A DNA stretch of 64,000 nt from Rhizobium sp. CB3090. Lineage in GTDB: Bacteria; Pseudomonadota; Alphaproteobacteria; Rhizobiales; Rhizobiaceae. Shown piece after piece: positions 1 through 9,187 of the stretch. The position numbers and the translations under genes are program-made. The notes beneath the pieces were generated by a model that was given only the letters and a program-made list of their open reading frames with translations, searched no databases and had not been told where the DNA came from. How positions within the stretch are numbered: the first letter of the stretch is position 1; each line of letters opens with the position of its first letter. The stretch covers positions 496,001 through 560,000 of the forward strand of contig NZ_CP121662.1 of NCBI RefSeq assembly GCF_029714285.1, read 5' to 3'.

Positions 1-725
1 CTTTCTGGCAGGCCGGCAAAGCGCTGATCCTGCTTGCGGCGCTCGGCATCTTGCTGGCTCTCGGCACCTGGCAGGTCGAACGGCTGCATTGGAAGGAAGG
101 CTTGCTGGCCGACATTGCCGAGCGTCAGGCCGCTGCTCCCGTGCCGCTATCGACGATCGAGACCATGGCAGCATCCGGCGGCGATATCGAATATCGCGTC
201 GTCACCGCGACGGGTCGCTACCTCAACAACAAGGAACGGCATTTCTTCGCGACCTTCGACGGCGCTTCCGGCTTCGATATTTACACGCCGCTGCAGCTTG
301 CAGATGGGCGTTATCTCTTCGTCAACAGAGGCTTCGTGCCCTACGACGCCAAAGAGCCGGAAATGCGCGTGCAGGGGCAGTTGACGGACGAACAGACCGT
401 CACCGGCCTTGCCCGCGCCAAACTCGCCGGCCAGCCCTCAGGGATGCCGGACAATGATCTGGCGAAGAACATATTCTATTGGAAAGACCTGAACGCCATG
501 GCCGACAGCGACGGGCTTCCAAGGGATAAGGTGCTGCCCTTCTTCGTCGACGCCGACAAGACCCCCAATCCTGCCGGCTTGCCGATCGGCGGCGTCACCA
601 TCGTCGACCTGCCGAATAACCATCTGCAATATGCCGTGACCTGGTATGGCCTGGCAGTGGCGCTGGTTGCCATCGTTGCCATCTCCTGGTGGCGCAAACG
701 TCACCCGGACGCACCGCGGCAATAG
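1..725 (+). CDS. SURF1 family protein, 5'-truncated by the window edge
   Basis: Assembly factor for cytochrome c oxidase in the inner membrane. The frame is open from base 3 with no start inside the window, so the N-terminus lies upstream. The visible part begins with the end of a hydrophobic helix followed by GTWQVERLHWKEGLL, the SURF1 signature region; the periplasmic middle contains YRYLFVNRGFVP-like sequence, and a second membrane helix lies near the C-terminus (VTWYGLAVALVAIVAISWW), giving the two-helix topology of the family. It is followed by a palindromic repeat and then ispH. The family assignment is firm; only the start is missing. Confidence 0.9.
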   Translation, partial: FWQAGKALILLAALGILLALGTWQVERLHWKEGLLADIAERQAAAPVPLSTIETMAASGGDIEYRVVTATGRYLNNKERHFFATFDGASGFDIYTPLQLADGRYLFVNRGFVPYDAKEPEMRVQGQLTDEQTVTGLARAKLAGQPSGMPDNDLAKNIFYWKDLNAMADSDGLPRDKVLPFFVDADKTPNPAGLPIGGVTIVDLPNNHLQYAVTWYGLAVALVAIVAISWWRKRHPDAPRQ

Positions 726-758
726 AATAGCTTCATTTCAAGGGAATATTCGGCTAGA

Positions 759-798
759 GCATGGTCCCAAAAGTTCGCAGCAGTTTTTGGGACCATGC
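759..798. repeat. Perfect 14-bp inverted repeat, rhizobial palindromic element
   Basis: GCATGGTCCCAAAA at 759-772 is repeated exactly in inverted orientation at 785-798, with an 11-base spacer. It resembles the short dispersed palindromes (AGAGCATG...GGGA type) common between Rhizobiaceae genes. It could also work as a hairpin terminator for SURF1 because it contains a T-rich right arm, but no clean T tract follows it. Confidence 0.7.
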
Positions 799-871
799 GG
801 ACTAAATGGAGCAAGCGGCGGGGCGAACTTATATCTGTAGCCTTGCCAGCATCCCGAATTTCGGAAGAGAC

Positions 872-1879
872 ATGAATATAGCGGTTTCCAAACCTGACCT
901 GACCATCCGGCTCTGCGGCCCGCGCGGCTTCTGTGCCGGCGTTGATCGCGCCATCCAGATCGTCGTGCTGGCGCTGAAGGCCTATGGCGCGCCGGTCTAT
1001 GTCCGCCATGAGATCGTGCATAATCGCTATGTGGTGGAAGGGCTGGAGGCCAAGGGCGCCGTTTTCGTCGAGGAACTCAACGAGATCCCTGCGGAACATC
1101 GCGCCCAGCCCGTCGTCTTTTCCGCCCATGGCGTTCCGAAATCCGTGCCGGCGGATGCCGACGCGCGCAATCTCTTCTATCTCGACGCCACCTGTCCGCT
1201 GGTGTCCAAGGTGCATAAGCAGGCCATGCGGCATAACCGCCTCGGCCGCCACGTCATCCTGATCGGCCATGCCGGACACCCGGAAGTGATCGGCACCATG
1301 GGCCAGCTTCCGGAGGGCTCGGTGTCGTTGATCGAGACGGTGGAGGATGTCGACGCCTATCAGCCTGCCGATCCGGATAATCTCGGTTTCGTCACGCAGA
1401 CGACGCTTTCGGTCGACGATACCGCCGGCGTCATCGCGCGGCTGCAGCAGCGTTTCCCGAACCTCACTGCGCCGGCCGCCGATTCGATCTGCTACGCCAC
1501 GACCAACCGCCAGGAAGTGGTGAAGGAAGCCGCTCCGGGCTGCGATCTCTTCATCGTCGTCGGCGCACCGAATTCGTCCAATTCCAAGCGTCTCGTCGAA
1601 GTGGCGCTGAGAGCCGGGGCCAGGAAATCCGTGCTTGTCCAGCGCGCCTCCGAAATCGATTGGGACGATGTCGGCGATATCAAAACCGTCGGTCTCTCCG
1701 CTGGCGCATCGGCACCGGAGGTCATCGTCAACGAGATCATCGAGGCTTTCCGCGCCCGCTATAATGCCGTGGTGGAGCTCGCTGAAACAGTCAAGGAGAC
1801 CGAGAATTTCCTCGTCAATCGCGAGCTGCGTAACATTGAACTGACGGTGGCCGATATGGCCTTCGTCAATGGCGAATAA
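872..1879 (+). CDS. ispH: 4-hydroxy-3-methylbut-2-enyl diphosphate reductase
   Basis: Last step of the non-mevalonate isoprenoid pathway: reductive conversion of HMBPP to IPP and DMAPP on a [4Fe-4S] cluster. The 335-residue product has the three cluster cysteines in GFCAGV (C21), TCPLVSK and ICYATTNRQ, the substrate histidines in HEIVHN, SAHGV and GHPEV, and the NSSNSKRL phosphate-binding stretch. An open frame extends 22 codons upstream, but the ATG at 872 follows GGAAGAGA and matches where IspH proteins begin. thrB follows after 16 bases, so the two are probably co-transcribed with rnhA. Confidence 0.96.
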   Translation: MNIAVSKPDLTIRLCGPRGFCAGVDRAIQIVVLALKAYGAPVYVRHEIVHNRYVVEGLEAKGAVFVEELNEIPAEHRAQPVVFSAHGVPKSVPADADARNLFYLDATCPLVSKVHKQAMRHNRLGRHVILIGHAGHPEVIGTMGQLPEGSVSLIETVEDVDAYQPADPDNLGFVTQTTLSVDDTAGVIARLQQRFPNLTAPAADSICYATTNRQEVVKEAAPGCDLFIVVGAPNSSNSKRLVEVALRAGARKSVLVQRASEIDWDDVGDIKTVGLSAGASAPEVIVNEIIEAFRARYNAVVELAETVKETENFLVNRELRNIELTVADMAFVNGE

Positions 1880-1895
1880 TATCCAGGAATAATTC

Positions 1896-2861
1896 GTGGC
1901 TGTTTATACCGATATTACTGAAGACGATCTCAAGTGGTTCCTGACGGAATATGATGTCGGAGAATTGCTCTCCTACAAGGGCATCGCCGAAGGCGTCGAA
2001 AACTCCAACTTCCTGCTGCATACGTCGCGCGAGCCGCTGATCCTGACGCTCTATGAGAAGCGCGTCGAGAAGGGCGACCTGCCGTTTTTCCTCGGCCTGA
2101 TGCAGCATCTGGCAAGCCGCGGCCTTTCCTGCCCACTGCCCCTGCCGCGCAAAGACGGCGCGCTGCTCGGCCATCTCTCGGGTCGCCCGGCCGCGCTGAT
2201 CTCCTTTCTCGAAGGGATGTGGCTGCGCAAGCCCGAGGCAAAACATTGCCGTGAAGTCGGCAAGGCGCTGGCCGCGATGCACGTCGCCGGCGAAGACTTC
2301 GCCATCAAGCGGCCGAATGCGCTGTCGCTCGAAGGCTGGCAAGGGCTGTGGGAAAAATCCGAAGCGCGCGCCGACGAGGTCGAACCCGGCCTGCAGGACG
2401 AGATCCGCGGCGAACTCGATTTTTTGGCGGCGCATTGGCCGAAGGATCTGCCGGATGGCGTCATCCATGCGGATCTGTTTCCGGACAACGTTTTCTTCCT
2501 CGGCGACACGCTTTCCGGCCTGATCGACTTTTATTTCGCCTGCAACGATCTGCTCGCTTACGACGTGTCGATCTGCCTCAACGCCTGGTGCTTCGAGAAG
2601 GACGGCGCCTACAACATCACCAAGGGCATGGCGCTTTTGGAAGGCTACCAGAGCGTTCGGCCGCTGGAGGCCGCCGAAATCGCCGCGCTCCCAACGCTGT
2701 CGCGTGGTTCGGCGCTGCGCTTCTTTTTGACCCGCCTCTATGATTGGCTGACGACGCCGGCCGGCGCCTTGGTCACCAAGAAAGACCCGCTCGAATATCT
2801 GCGCAAGCTGCGCTTCCATCGCCAGATCGCCTCCAGTGCCGAATATGGGCTGAAGGCATGA
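1896..2861 (+). CDS. thrB: Homoserine kinase, aminoglycoside-phosphotransferase fold
   Basis: Phosphorylates L-homoserine in threonine biosynthesis; thrC lies about 16.6 kb downstream on the other strand. The 321-residue protein is of the ThrB type found in rhizobia and pseudomonads, built on the APH kinase fold rather than the GHMP fold: GVENSNFLL in the N-lobe, [11 protein letters not shown] (Brenner catalytic loop) and [16 protein letters not shown] (metal-binding DFG-like Asp) in the C-lobe. Start is GTG at 1896 preceded by AGGAAT. Its TGA overlaps the rnhA ATG (ATGA), implying translational coupling. Confidence 0.93.
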   Translation: MAVYTDITEDDLKWFLTEYDVGELLSYKGIAEGVENSNFLLHTSREPLILTLYEKRVEKGDLPFFLGLMQHLASRGLSCPLPLPRKDGALLGHLSGRPAALISFLEGMWLRKPEAKHCREVGKALAAMHVAGEDFAIKRPNALSLEGWQGLWEKSEARADEVEPGLQDEIRGELDFLAAHWPKDLPDGVIHADLFPDNVFFLGDTLSGLIDFYFACNDLLAYDVSICLNAWCFEKDGAYNITKGMALLEGYQSVRPLEAAEIAALPTLSRGSALRFFLTRLYDWLTTPAGALVTKKDPLEYLRKLRFHRQIASSAEYGLKA

Positions 2862-3298
2862 AACACGTCGATATCTTTACCGACGGCGCTTGCTCCGGCA
2901 ATCCCGGTCCCGGCGGCTGGGGCGCGGTGCTGCGTTATGGCGATGTCGAAAAGGAACTTTTCGGCGGCGAACAGGAGACGACCAACAACCGCATGGAACT
3001 AATGGCGGCGATCTCGGCGCTTGGCGCGCTGAAGACCCCCTGCGAAGTCGATCTCTACACCGACAGCGTCTACGTCAAGGACGGCATCTCCAAGTGGATT
3101 TTTGGCTGGAAGAAAAACGGCTGGAAAACCGCCGACAAGAAGCCGGTCAAAAACGCCGAACTCTGGCAAGCCCTGGAAGAGGCCCGCAACCGGCATCAGG
3201 TGACGTTGCATTGGGTCAAGGGCCATGCCGGACACCCGGAAAACGAGCGCGCCGATGAGCTGGCGCGCAAGGGCATGGAGCCGTTTAAGCGGAAGTAG
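2858..3298 (+). CDS. rnhA: Ribonuclease HI
   Basis: Cleaves the RNA strand of RNA-DNA hybrids during replication and R-loop removal. The 146-residue product carries all four acidic catalytic positions: Asp in [14 protein letters not shown], Glu in NNRMELMA, Asp in YTDSVYVK and Asp in NERADELA, together with the basic protrusion (FGWKKNGWK) and HWVKGHAGH. It starts at an ATG overlapping the thrB stop codon. Length and motif order are those of a normal bacterial RNase HI. Confidence 0.97.
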   Translation: MKHVDIFTDGACSGNPGPGGWGAVLRYGDVEKELFGGEQETTNNRMELMAAISALGALKTPCEVDLYTDSVYVKDGISKWIFGWKKNGWKTADKKPVKNAELWQALEEARNRHQVTLHWVKGHAGHPENERADELARKGMEPFKRK

Positions 3299-3660
3299 GG
3301 TGGCGCGGTGGGCCAATGTTTGGATGGTCGCCTTGCGGCATTAGCGGACTTCGGTTTGGCTTGCATGGACGACCGATTTGGGGCCGGAAGCCGACTGGCA
3401 ACTTCAGGCTGCGGGTCTTCAAAAGCGGACATTCGGGTGGGCGCGGACATCGTCGTGACCCGACCCTGAGTGGGCTTTCGGAACGACCGCGTCAAACGGC
3501 CAGGAGCCTGATGGAACCGTCATTGCGTGGGGCTACAACGTCGGCAGCGTCCACACGAGCCATCGCCACTCGATCTCAACAAAGATCGCTCCGAGCGGCG
3601 GCTCAAAGTTCTTTCTTGCCCTCTGTCTCCCTGCTATCGTGGAAGTGAGGAGACGGCGCC
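3299..3660. other. Gene-free interval of about 360 bases
   Basis: No convincing gene. A plus-strand open frame across 3316-3648 has Arg/Ser/Pro-rich low-complexity translation and no recognisable family. A ribosome binding site (GAGGAG) for the following cyclase gene sits at the right end. No clear promoter or hairpin was recognised. Confidence 0.5.
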
Positions 3661-5439
3661 ATGAGCGAGAACCGAAAGCTGGCTGCAATCCTGGCCGCAG
3701 ACGTGGTTGGATACAGTCGGCTTGCTGGCGCCGATGAGGACCGCACCCTGGCGAGGTTGCGAGCACTGCGCAGCGATCTCATCGATCCGACGATCGCCGT
3801 ACACCATGGCAGGGTGGTAAAGCGCACCGGCGATGGTGCGCTGGTCGAGTTCCGCAGCGTGGTGGACGCCGTGCGCTGCGCCATCGAGGTGCAGAATGGT
3901 ATGGTGGAGCGCAACGACGGCGTGCCGCAGGACCGTCGCATCGAGTTCCGGATCGGTATCCATTTGGGCGACGTGGTGGAGGAAAGCGACGGCGATCTGA
4001 TGGGCGACGGCGTCAACATAGCCTCGCGATTGGAGGGCGTCGCCGCGGCGGGCGCGATCTGCCTGTCCGAGGATGCCTATCGCCAAGTCAAGGCGAGGAT
4101 CGACCTCTCGGTCTGCGATCTCGGCAGCACGCAGCTCAAGAACATCGCCGAGCCGATCCGGGTCTATTCGCTGCAAGTCGGCAGCGCCGGGACCAAGGCA
4201 GCTTCGGCCTCGCAAACCACGACGAGCCAACCGGCAACGGCAGCGTCGCCGAAGCTGTCGATCGCTGTCCTGCCCTTCGTCAATATGAGCGGTGACGCCG
4301 AACAGGACTACTTTGCCGACGGCATCTCGGAAGACATCATCACGGCGCTATCGAAGCTGTCGCAGCTCTTCGTCATAGCCCGCAATTCGTCGTTCACTTT
4401 CAAAGGCAAGAACGTCCATGTGCAGGAGGTGGGCGCGAAGCTCGGCGTGCGGCATGTACTTGAGGGCAGCGTTCGTAAATCGGGGAACAGGGTACGCGTC
4501 ACCGCGCAGCTCATCGACGCGACGACCGGCGGGCATCTATGGGCGGAGCGGTTCGATCGCGACCTGACCGACATATTCGCGGTTCAGGACGATGTCACGC
4601 AGCAGATCGTCGATGCGCTGGCGGTCAACCTGACAGAGGGCGATCGGCAAAGACTGGCGCCGGGGCAGACCCGGCACCCCGAGGCGTATGACTGCTTCTT
4701 GCGTGGCCGGGAGCTGTGGCACCGGCTGACGAAGCAAACGAACAGCGATGCCCGCGACCTTTTGCAACGTGCCGTCGAACTGGACCCGAACTTCGCCTCG
4801 GCACACGCCTTTCTCGCCCTTACCCATGGGCTCGACTACCTGAACCAGTGGAGGGCGTCGCCACAGCGCTCGATAAAGCAAGCCGAAGAGGCTGCGACGC
4901 TGGCGGTAGCGCGGGGTGATAGCGATCCTCTGGCGCACTGGGCGCTGAGTCTGGTCAACCTTTACTCGCGACAGCACGATGGAGCCATCAGCGAGGCCGA
5001 GCGTGCGATAGCCCTCAATCCGAACTTCGCCGAAGGGCAGGTCAGCCTCGGTGAGGCACTTATCTACTCAGGCAGATCCGAGGAGGCACTCGCCTATTTC
5101 GATCGGGCGAGGGTCCTGAACCCGTACTTTCCGGATATCGTTCTCCACTTTCAGGCCTGGGCCTTGTTTCAACTGGGAAGGTACGAAGAGGCCATCGAAC
5201 TGTTGCTGCAGCGCGTGAGTCGCAACCCCGTCACTGATGTCTCGCGCGCGCTTCTGGCCGCCTGTTACGGGCACCTCGGCCGTTTCGAAGAGGCTCGCGC
5301 GATGTGGCAAGAGGTGCTGCGCGTCAATCCCGGCTATTCCTTGGAATACCGTCGCAAAGTCTTGCCCTTCAAGAACCCCGCCGATTTCGAGCTCGTCATA
5401 GAGGGGCTGCGCAAAGCCGGTGTCGTACAAGACGGGTGA
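3661..5439 (+). CDS. Class III adenylate/guanylate cyclase with TolB-like and TPR regions
   Basis: Predicted soluble signalling enzyme of 592 residues. Residues 1-170 form a class III nucleotidyl cyclase domain with metal-binding D14 (AADVVGYSR) and D58 (RTGDGALVEF), and the transition-state Asn-Arg pair N119/R123 in NIASRLE, so catalysis looks intact. Residues about 195-320 match the TolB-N/FlgO-like module that often follows such cyclases (AVLPFVNMSGD, FADGISEDIITAL, VRHVLEGSVRKSG). The remainder is a TPR array (for example FAEGQVSLGEALIYSGRSEEALAYF). Start is ATG with GAGGAG upstream. It stands alone between gene-free flanks. Rhizobia carry many paralogues; the input signal cannot be inferred. 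Confidence 0.9.
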   Translation: MSENRKLAAILAADVVGYSRLAGADEDRTLARLRALRSDLIDPTIAVHHGRVVKRTGDGALVEFRSVVDAVRCAIEVQNGMVERNDGVPQDRRIEFRIGIHLGDVVEESDGDLMGDGVNIASRLEGVAAAGAICLSEDAYRQVKARIDLSVCDLGSTQLKNIAEPIRVYSLQVGSAGTKAASASQTTTSQPATAASPKLSIAVLPFVNMSGDAEQDYFADGISEDIITALSKLSQLFVIARNSSFTFKGKNVHVQEVGAKLGVRHVLEGSVRKSGNRVRVTAQLIDATTGGHLWAERFDRDLTDIFAVQDDVTQQIVDALAVNLTEGDRQRLAPGQTRHPEAYDCFLRGRELWHRLTKQTNSDARDLLQRAVELDPNFASAHAFLALTHGLDYLNQWRASPQRSIKQAEEAATLAVARGDSDPLAHWALSLVNLYSRQHDGAISEAERAIALNPNFAEGQVSLGEALIYSGRSEEALAYFDRARVLNPYFPDIVLHFQAWALFQLGRYEEAIELLLQRVSRNPVTDVSRALLAACYGHLGRFEEARAMWQEVLRVNPGYSLEYRRKVLPFKNPADFELVIEGLRKAGVVQDG

Positions 5440-5471
5440 TTAAAGTCCGATCTTGAACCTGTTGCCGCCAT

Positions 5472-5490
5472 TTGCTCATAGGATGAGCAA
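5472..5490. repeat. 8-bp perfect inverted repeat after the cyclase gene
   Basis: TTGCTCAT at 5472-5479 and ATGAGCAA at 5483-5490 are separated by three bases, 33 bases after the cyclase stop. There is no T tract, so it may be a weak transcript-end hairpin or a protein-binding site. The rest of 5440-5720 shows nothing recognisable. Confidence 0.4.
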
Positions 5491-5732
5491 TAACCAGTGC
5501 CGGCGCAACCGCGACCTCCAGCGGGATCGCCAACACGGTCTGCTTACAGGAAGCTGCGAAGCCCCTCTACGGCCTCAGGGCGCGAAGCCGTCCTTCTGCG
5601 ACCGGGCCATCTATGTCTGAGCTAAAAGCCGTGATGGTAGGCACTCACCAAAAACCCTAAACATCGCAACCCCGCATCTTGCCCCTCAGCCCTTTCCCTC
5701 TATGCTGCGCGAAAACAGCTAGGGAGATGAAG

Positions 5733-6041
5733 ATGATCCTGCATTGCGTTTTCATGCGGCTCAAATCCGCCATGACACAGGATGAGAAGAAAGCGCTTTT
5801 CGAATCCATCGCCGCCTTGCAGCAGGTCATCCCCGGCATACTCGATATCAAATACGGGCCGAATGTCTCGCCGGAGGGGTTGCATGGCGGATTCGTCGAT
5901 GGCTTCGTGGTGACGTTCGAGAGCCCTGAAGCGCGCGATGCCTATCTCGTGCATCCAGAACACGTTGCCGTCGGGGAGCGCATCGTCTCCTCGACGGATG
6001 GCGGACTTGCAGGCCTGCTGGTTTTTGATCTCAATCTTTAA
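5733..6041 (+). CDS. Stress-responsive alpha/beta-barrel (Dabb) domain protein
   Basis: Small 102-residue single-domain protein. The pattern MILHCVFMRLKSAMT...ALQQVIPGILDIKYGPNVSPEG...GFVVTFESPEARDAYLVHPEHVAV is characteristic of the dimeric ferredoxin-like Dabb family, whose bacterial members mostly lack a defined reaction. Two ATGs are possible (5727 and 5733); AGGGAG at 5721-5726 abuts the first and is spaced correctly for the second, so 5733 is preferred. It is a single gene, convergent with the GNAT gene downstream. Confidence 0.8.
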   Translation: MILHCVFMRLKSAMTQDEKKALFESIAALQQVIPGILDIKYGPNVSPEGLHGGFVDGFVVTFESPEARDAYLVHPEHVAVGERIVSSTDGGLAGLLVFDLNL

Positions 6042-6071
6042 AGAAGCGCAGACATAGACCCGCAGGCCTCG

Positions 6072-6758
6072 TCATGCTGGTCGCCTGCGCGTGACGATGC
6101 GGAGATTCATCTCCGAGCGCAAGCGGAACCCCATCGCTTTGTAAAGCGAGATGGCCAGTGTGTTCGCGGCGCGAGCATGCAGGTAGACGGTTTCGTCCCT
6201 CGCCGAGATCTCGCTGGCAACGAAGCGGAAGAGCAGGCGGCCTAAGCCGCGTCCCTGAAAATCGGGATGGGTGCAAAGGCCGCTGAGTTCGGTAAAGCCG
6301 GGCTGGCGCATGCGCTGGCCGGCCATGGCGACGAGGCGGCCGTCGATCTTCATTCCCCAAAAGGTGCCGAGGCTCTGGGCGCGCAGCGTGAAGGGACCAG
6401 GTTTCGTCAGCGTGGCCAAGGCGAGCATCTCCGGTGCATCGGCTTCCGTCAGCGGCTCGATCCGGCTGTCCGAAATCCGCTCATAGGGCTGTTCGGCGAT
6501 CATCTGCACCAACTTGTCTTCGGAGATGATCGTCAATCCCTTAGGGATCGGCATGGGATTGGCTTCGACAAGCGCCATGATCTCGTCGGCGGCCGGCAGG
6601 CTCGCCAGAGCCTCGAGGCTCTCTGCGGTATCGTCGGCGGGGGCTGCGAAGGGCACGATAGAGGGCGGATAGCGGCGGGCACGCTCGCTGCCTTCGGCCA
6701 ATGTCGCATGGGCTGTTCGAAGGGCGTTCCAGGCCGGACGGTCGAGAATATGGCTCAT
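6072..6758 (-). CDS. GNAT family N-acetyltransferase
   Basis: Predicted acetyl-CoA-dependent acyltransferase of 228 residues. The C-terminal half (from about residue 95) is the GNAT core with the acetyl-CoA pyrophosphate loop HPDFQGRGLGRLL and the closing NTLAISLYKAMGFRLRSEM motif. The N-terminal 95 residues are an extension. The ATG at 6758 follows GGAGCAC and overlaps the TGA of the upstream MarR gene, so the two form a translationally coupled pair and the MarR protein probably controls this enzyme. Substrate unknown. Confidence 0.85.
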   Translation of the reverse strand: MSHILDRPAWNALRTAHATLAEGSERARRYPPSIVPFAAPADDTAESLEALASLPAADEIMALVEANPMPIPKGLTIISEDKLVQMIAEQPYERISDSRIEPLTEADAPEMLALATLTKPGPFTLRAQSLGTFWGMKIDGRLVAMAGQRMRQPGFTELSGLCTHPDFQGRGLGRLLFRFVASEISARDETVYLHARAANTLAISLYKAMGFRLRSEMNLRIVTRRRPA

Positions 6759-7249
6759 GGTTTGTGCTCCTTGCCGAGATGGCCCCGACGGGCAAGCGGC
6801 GCTTCGGCAAGTCCATCCTCGATTGCAGCGAGCTGTTCGAGGATCGGCCCGGAGATCTCGCCGCAAAGTTCGGTCACCGCCCGTTCGATGCGTGGCCAGA
6901 CCGATCGTTTCGAATAATCGACCAGCTTCTGTCCTTCCGCCGTCAGCGAGACCAGTCTTCGCCGCTGATCCTCCGGTGAGGCTTGCATGTCGACGTAACC
7001 GAGTTCCAGAAGCTGCGAGACGGTGCGCGTGGCGCCTGGCTGGGTAATGCCGACGGCCTGGGCAAGTTCGCCTATGGTCAGCGGGCCGGCGCGATCGATC
7101 GCCGCTAGGAAGGGATACTGCGCGGACTGGAGGGTGACGCCAAGCTCTCCCATTATCTGCTGGGTGTCGGCCTGAAGGCGTTCGCCGATACGGCGGAAGC
7201 GGCTGCCGAGGCAGAGGAAACCCAATGATTTCACAACATCTTCAACCAC
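6755..7249 (-). CDS. MarR family transcriptional regulator
   Basis: 164-residue winged-helix repressor-type protein. The HTH region reads LTIGELAQAVGITQPGATRTVSQLLELGYV, followed by the wing with conserved Asp-x-Arg (SPEDQRRRLVSLTAEG). Start is taken as GTG at 7249; no strong Shine-Dalgarno is visible, so the start is uncertain. It overlaps the GNAT gene by four bases. A tandem repeat at 7279-7302 just upstream could be its own operator. Confidence 0.85.
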   Translation of the reverse strand: MVEDVVKSLGFLCLGSRFRRIGERLQADTQQIMGELGVTLQSAQYPFLAAIDRAGPLTIGELAQAVGITQPGATRTVSQLLELGYVDMQASPEDQRRRLVSLTAEGQKLVDYSKRSVWPRIERAVTELCGEISGPILEQLAAIEDGLAEAPLARRGHLGKEHKP

Positions 7250-7278
7250 AGCGCTTACCAGTCTTCATTTGTATAATG

Positions 7279-7302
7279 TGTTATATAAACTGTTATAGAA
7301 AT
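7279..7302. promoter_or_regulatory. Adjacent 12-bp direct repeats upstream of marR
   Basis: TGTTATATAAAC (7279-7290) is followed immediately by TGTTATAGAAAT (7291-7302): nine of twelve positions match, in an AT-rich stretch 30-53 bases upstream of the MarR start. It is a candidate operator or promoter element for the MarR-GNAT operon. MarR sites are usually inverted repeats, so this assignment is tentative. Confidence 0.4.
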
Positions 7303-7392
7303 TCCGTCAATTCTGCTCCTTTGACTTAGCTTTTGATCTTCGAATGGAAAGAGGCCGCAGGCACATGCCCGCGGCCATGCAGTTCGGCTTTC

Positions 7393-8295
7393 TCAGCTCG
7401 ACTTCGCTATCGCGGCGGCGAGCTGATCAACGTTATAACGGAACATTTTTTCATATGTCGGGGCCGGGCCGTTGGTCTTGGAGAGGGCTTCGACATAAAG
7501 CTCGCCGCCGGGCTCTGCGCCGGTCGCCTTGGCGACCTGCTTGACCAGGCGCGGATCGTTCGAATTTTCGAAGAAATAGGTCTTCACATGCTCGGTCTTG
7601 ATCTGCTCGATCAGCTTGGCGACGCCGGCGGCCGAAGCTTCCGTTTCGGTCGAAACGCCGAGCGGCGACAGGAAGGTGACGTTGTATTCGCGGCCGAAAT
7701 AGCCGAAGGCGTCATGGCTGGTCAGGATCTTGCGGCGATCTTCGGCGATCTTGTCAAACTTGCTGTGCGCATAGGCGTCGAGGTCGGTCAGCGTCTTGGT
7801 GTAGCGCTCGGCATTGGCCTTGAAATCGGCAGCGTCGGCCGGATCGGCGGCGGAAAGCGCCTTTTCGATGTTGGCGACCCAGACCTTCACATTGACCGGA
7901 CTGTTCCAGACATGCGGATCGGTGACGGTCTTGCCGTCGTCGACCATGGTGCGGGTATTGATGCCTTCGGAGACGACGACCGGCGTGCCCTTGTAGCCGG
8001 AAGCGCTGATCAATCGATCCATCCAGCCTTCCAGACCTTCGCCGCTGACGAAGGTGACCTTGGCGGCTTTGAGCTTCTTCGCGTCCGCCGGTGAAGGCTC
8101 GAATTCATGGGGGTCGCCGTTCGGGCCGACAAGGCTCGATACCTTCACATGCTCACCGCCGACCTGCTTGACGACATCGGCCAGCACGGTGAAGGAGGCG
8201 ACGACATCCAAGGTTTCGGCCGAAGCAGGCGCCGCAACGCCGAAGGCAATGAAGGCCGGCAGCGCCGCGGAGAGAAGCAGTCTGCGTCTGATCAT
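7393..8295 (-). CDS. aztC: Zinc-type ABC transporter substrate-binding protein (cluster A-I)
   Basis: Periplasmic metal-binding lipocalin-free SBP of 300 residues with a cleavable signal peptide (RRR then a hydrophobic core ending APASA, about residue 26). Cluster A-I metal ligands are visible: H63 (DPHEFEP), H128 (DPHVWNS) and H194 (TSHDAFGYF), with an acidic fourth ligand probably at E269 (LYVEAL). The His-rich loop of ZnuA is absent. Start is the ATG at 8295, preceded by AAGGAGAT. It follows the permease by 19 bases. The ATPase-permease-SBP order and the Zur-like site upstream favour zinc (AztC) over manganese (SitA), by inference. Confidence 0.85.
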   Translation of the reverse strand: MIRRRLLLSAALPAFIAFGVAAPASAETLDVVASFTVLADVVKQVGGEHVKVSSLVGPNGDPHEFEPSPADAKKLKAAKVTFVSGEGLEGWMDRLISASGYKGTPVVVSEGINTRTMVDDGKTVTDPHVWNSPVNVKVWVANIEKALSAADPADAADFKANAERYTKTLTDLDAYAHSKFDKIAEDRRKILTSHDAFGYFGREYNVTFLSPLGVSTETEASAAGVAKLIEQIKTEHVKTYFFENSNDPRLVKQVAKATGAEPGGELYVEALSKTNGPAPTYEKMFRYNVDQLAAAIAKSS

Positions 8296-8314
8296 AAAAA
8301 TCTCCTTGATCAAG

Positions 8315-9187
8315 TTAGCCCCTGAGATGGGGACGGGGAATAAACCGTCGAGCCAAGCCCGAAGGCGCGAAAAGAATGGAAAAGCCGTAGATCAGGCTCG
8401 CCGTGATGATGATGGTGGGGCCTGAGGCGAATTCGAGATGATAGGAGGCGATGAGCCCGATATAGCCGGACGTAGTCGCGGTTACCGCCGCGATCGCCAT
8501 CATCGCGGGCAGGCTGCGCGACCAGAGCTGCGCGATCGCCGCCGGCAGCATCATCAGCCCGACCGCCATCAGCGTCCCGAGCGCCTGGAAGCTGGCGACG
8601 AGATTGAGCACCACCAGCAGCAGGAAGAGGAAATGATAGACCGGGCCTCGACCGCCAACAGCGCGCAGGAAACCGGGATCGAAGCACTCCATCACCAATG
8701 GCCGGTAGATGACGGCGAGCGCCAGGAGCGTCACCGTAGTGATCGCGCCGATCTGGTAAAGGGCAGGGGCGTCGATCGCCAGGATGGTGCCGAAGAGCAC
8801 ATGCAGGAGATCGATATTAGAGCCGCGCAGCGATACGATGAGCACGCCGAGCGCAAGTGACGTCAGATAGAAACTGGCGAAACTCGCATCCTCCTGCAGC
8901 ACCGTCATGCGGCTGACGAGCCCGGAGAGCAGCGCCACCGACAGGCCGGCCACAAGTCCCCCAAGTCCCATGGCCGTCAGCGACAGCGAGCCGGCGATCA
9001 GATAGCCGATGGCCGCTCCCGGCAGCACGGCATGGCTCATGGCGTCGCCCATCAGGCTCATCCGCCTCAGCATCAGAAAGACGCCGATGGGTCCGGAGCC
9101 GAGCCCGAGGCAGAGGCAGGCGATGAGCGCGCGCCGCATGAAGCCGTAGTCGGCAAAGGGCGCGAGGAGGATATCATAAGCCGTCAT
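8315..9187 (-). CDS. aztB: Metal ABC transporter permease (ZnuB/AztB type)
   Basis: Inner-membrane ABC-3 family permease of 290 residues with about eight hydrophobic helices. Diagnostic stretches are MRRMSLMGDAMSHAVLPG (the family's DAxSHxxLPG coupling region) and LMAVGLMMLPAAIAQLW. The ATG at 9187 overlaps the stop codon of the ATPase gene (ATGA), so translation is coupled. A much longer open frame upstream is the ATPase gene in another frame and was discarded. Confidence 0.88.
   Translation of the reverse strand: MTAYDILLAPFADYGFMRRALIACLCLGLGSGPIGVFLMLRRMSLMGDAMSHAVLPGAAIGYLIAGSLSLTAMGLGGLVAGLSVALLSGLVSRMTVLQEDASFASFYLTSLALGVLIVSLRGSNIDLLHVLFGTILAIDAPALYQIGAITTVTLLALAVIYRPLVMECFDPGFLRAVGGRGPVYHFLFLLLVVLNLVASFQALGTLMAVGLMMLPAAIAQLWSRSLPAMMAIAAVTATTSGYIGLIASYHLEFASGPTIIITASLIYGFSILFAPSGLARRFIPRPHLRG

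Noticed and set aside
3316..3648. 110-codon plus-strand frame between rnhA and the cyclase gene
   Set aside because: Low-complexity Arg/Ser-rich translation with no ribosome binding site or family resemblance.
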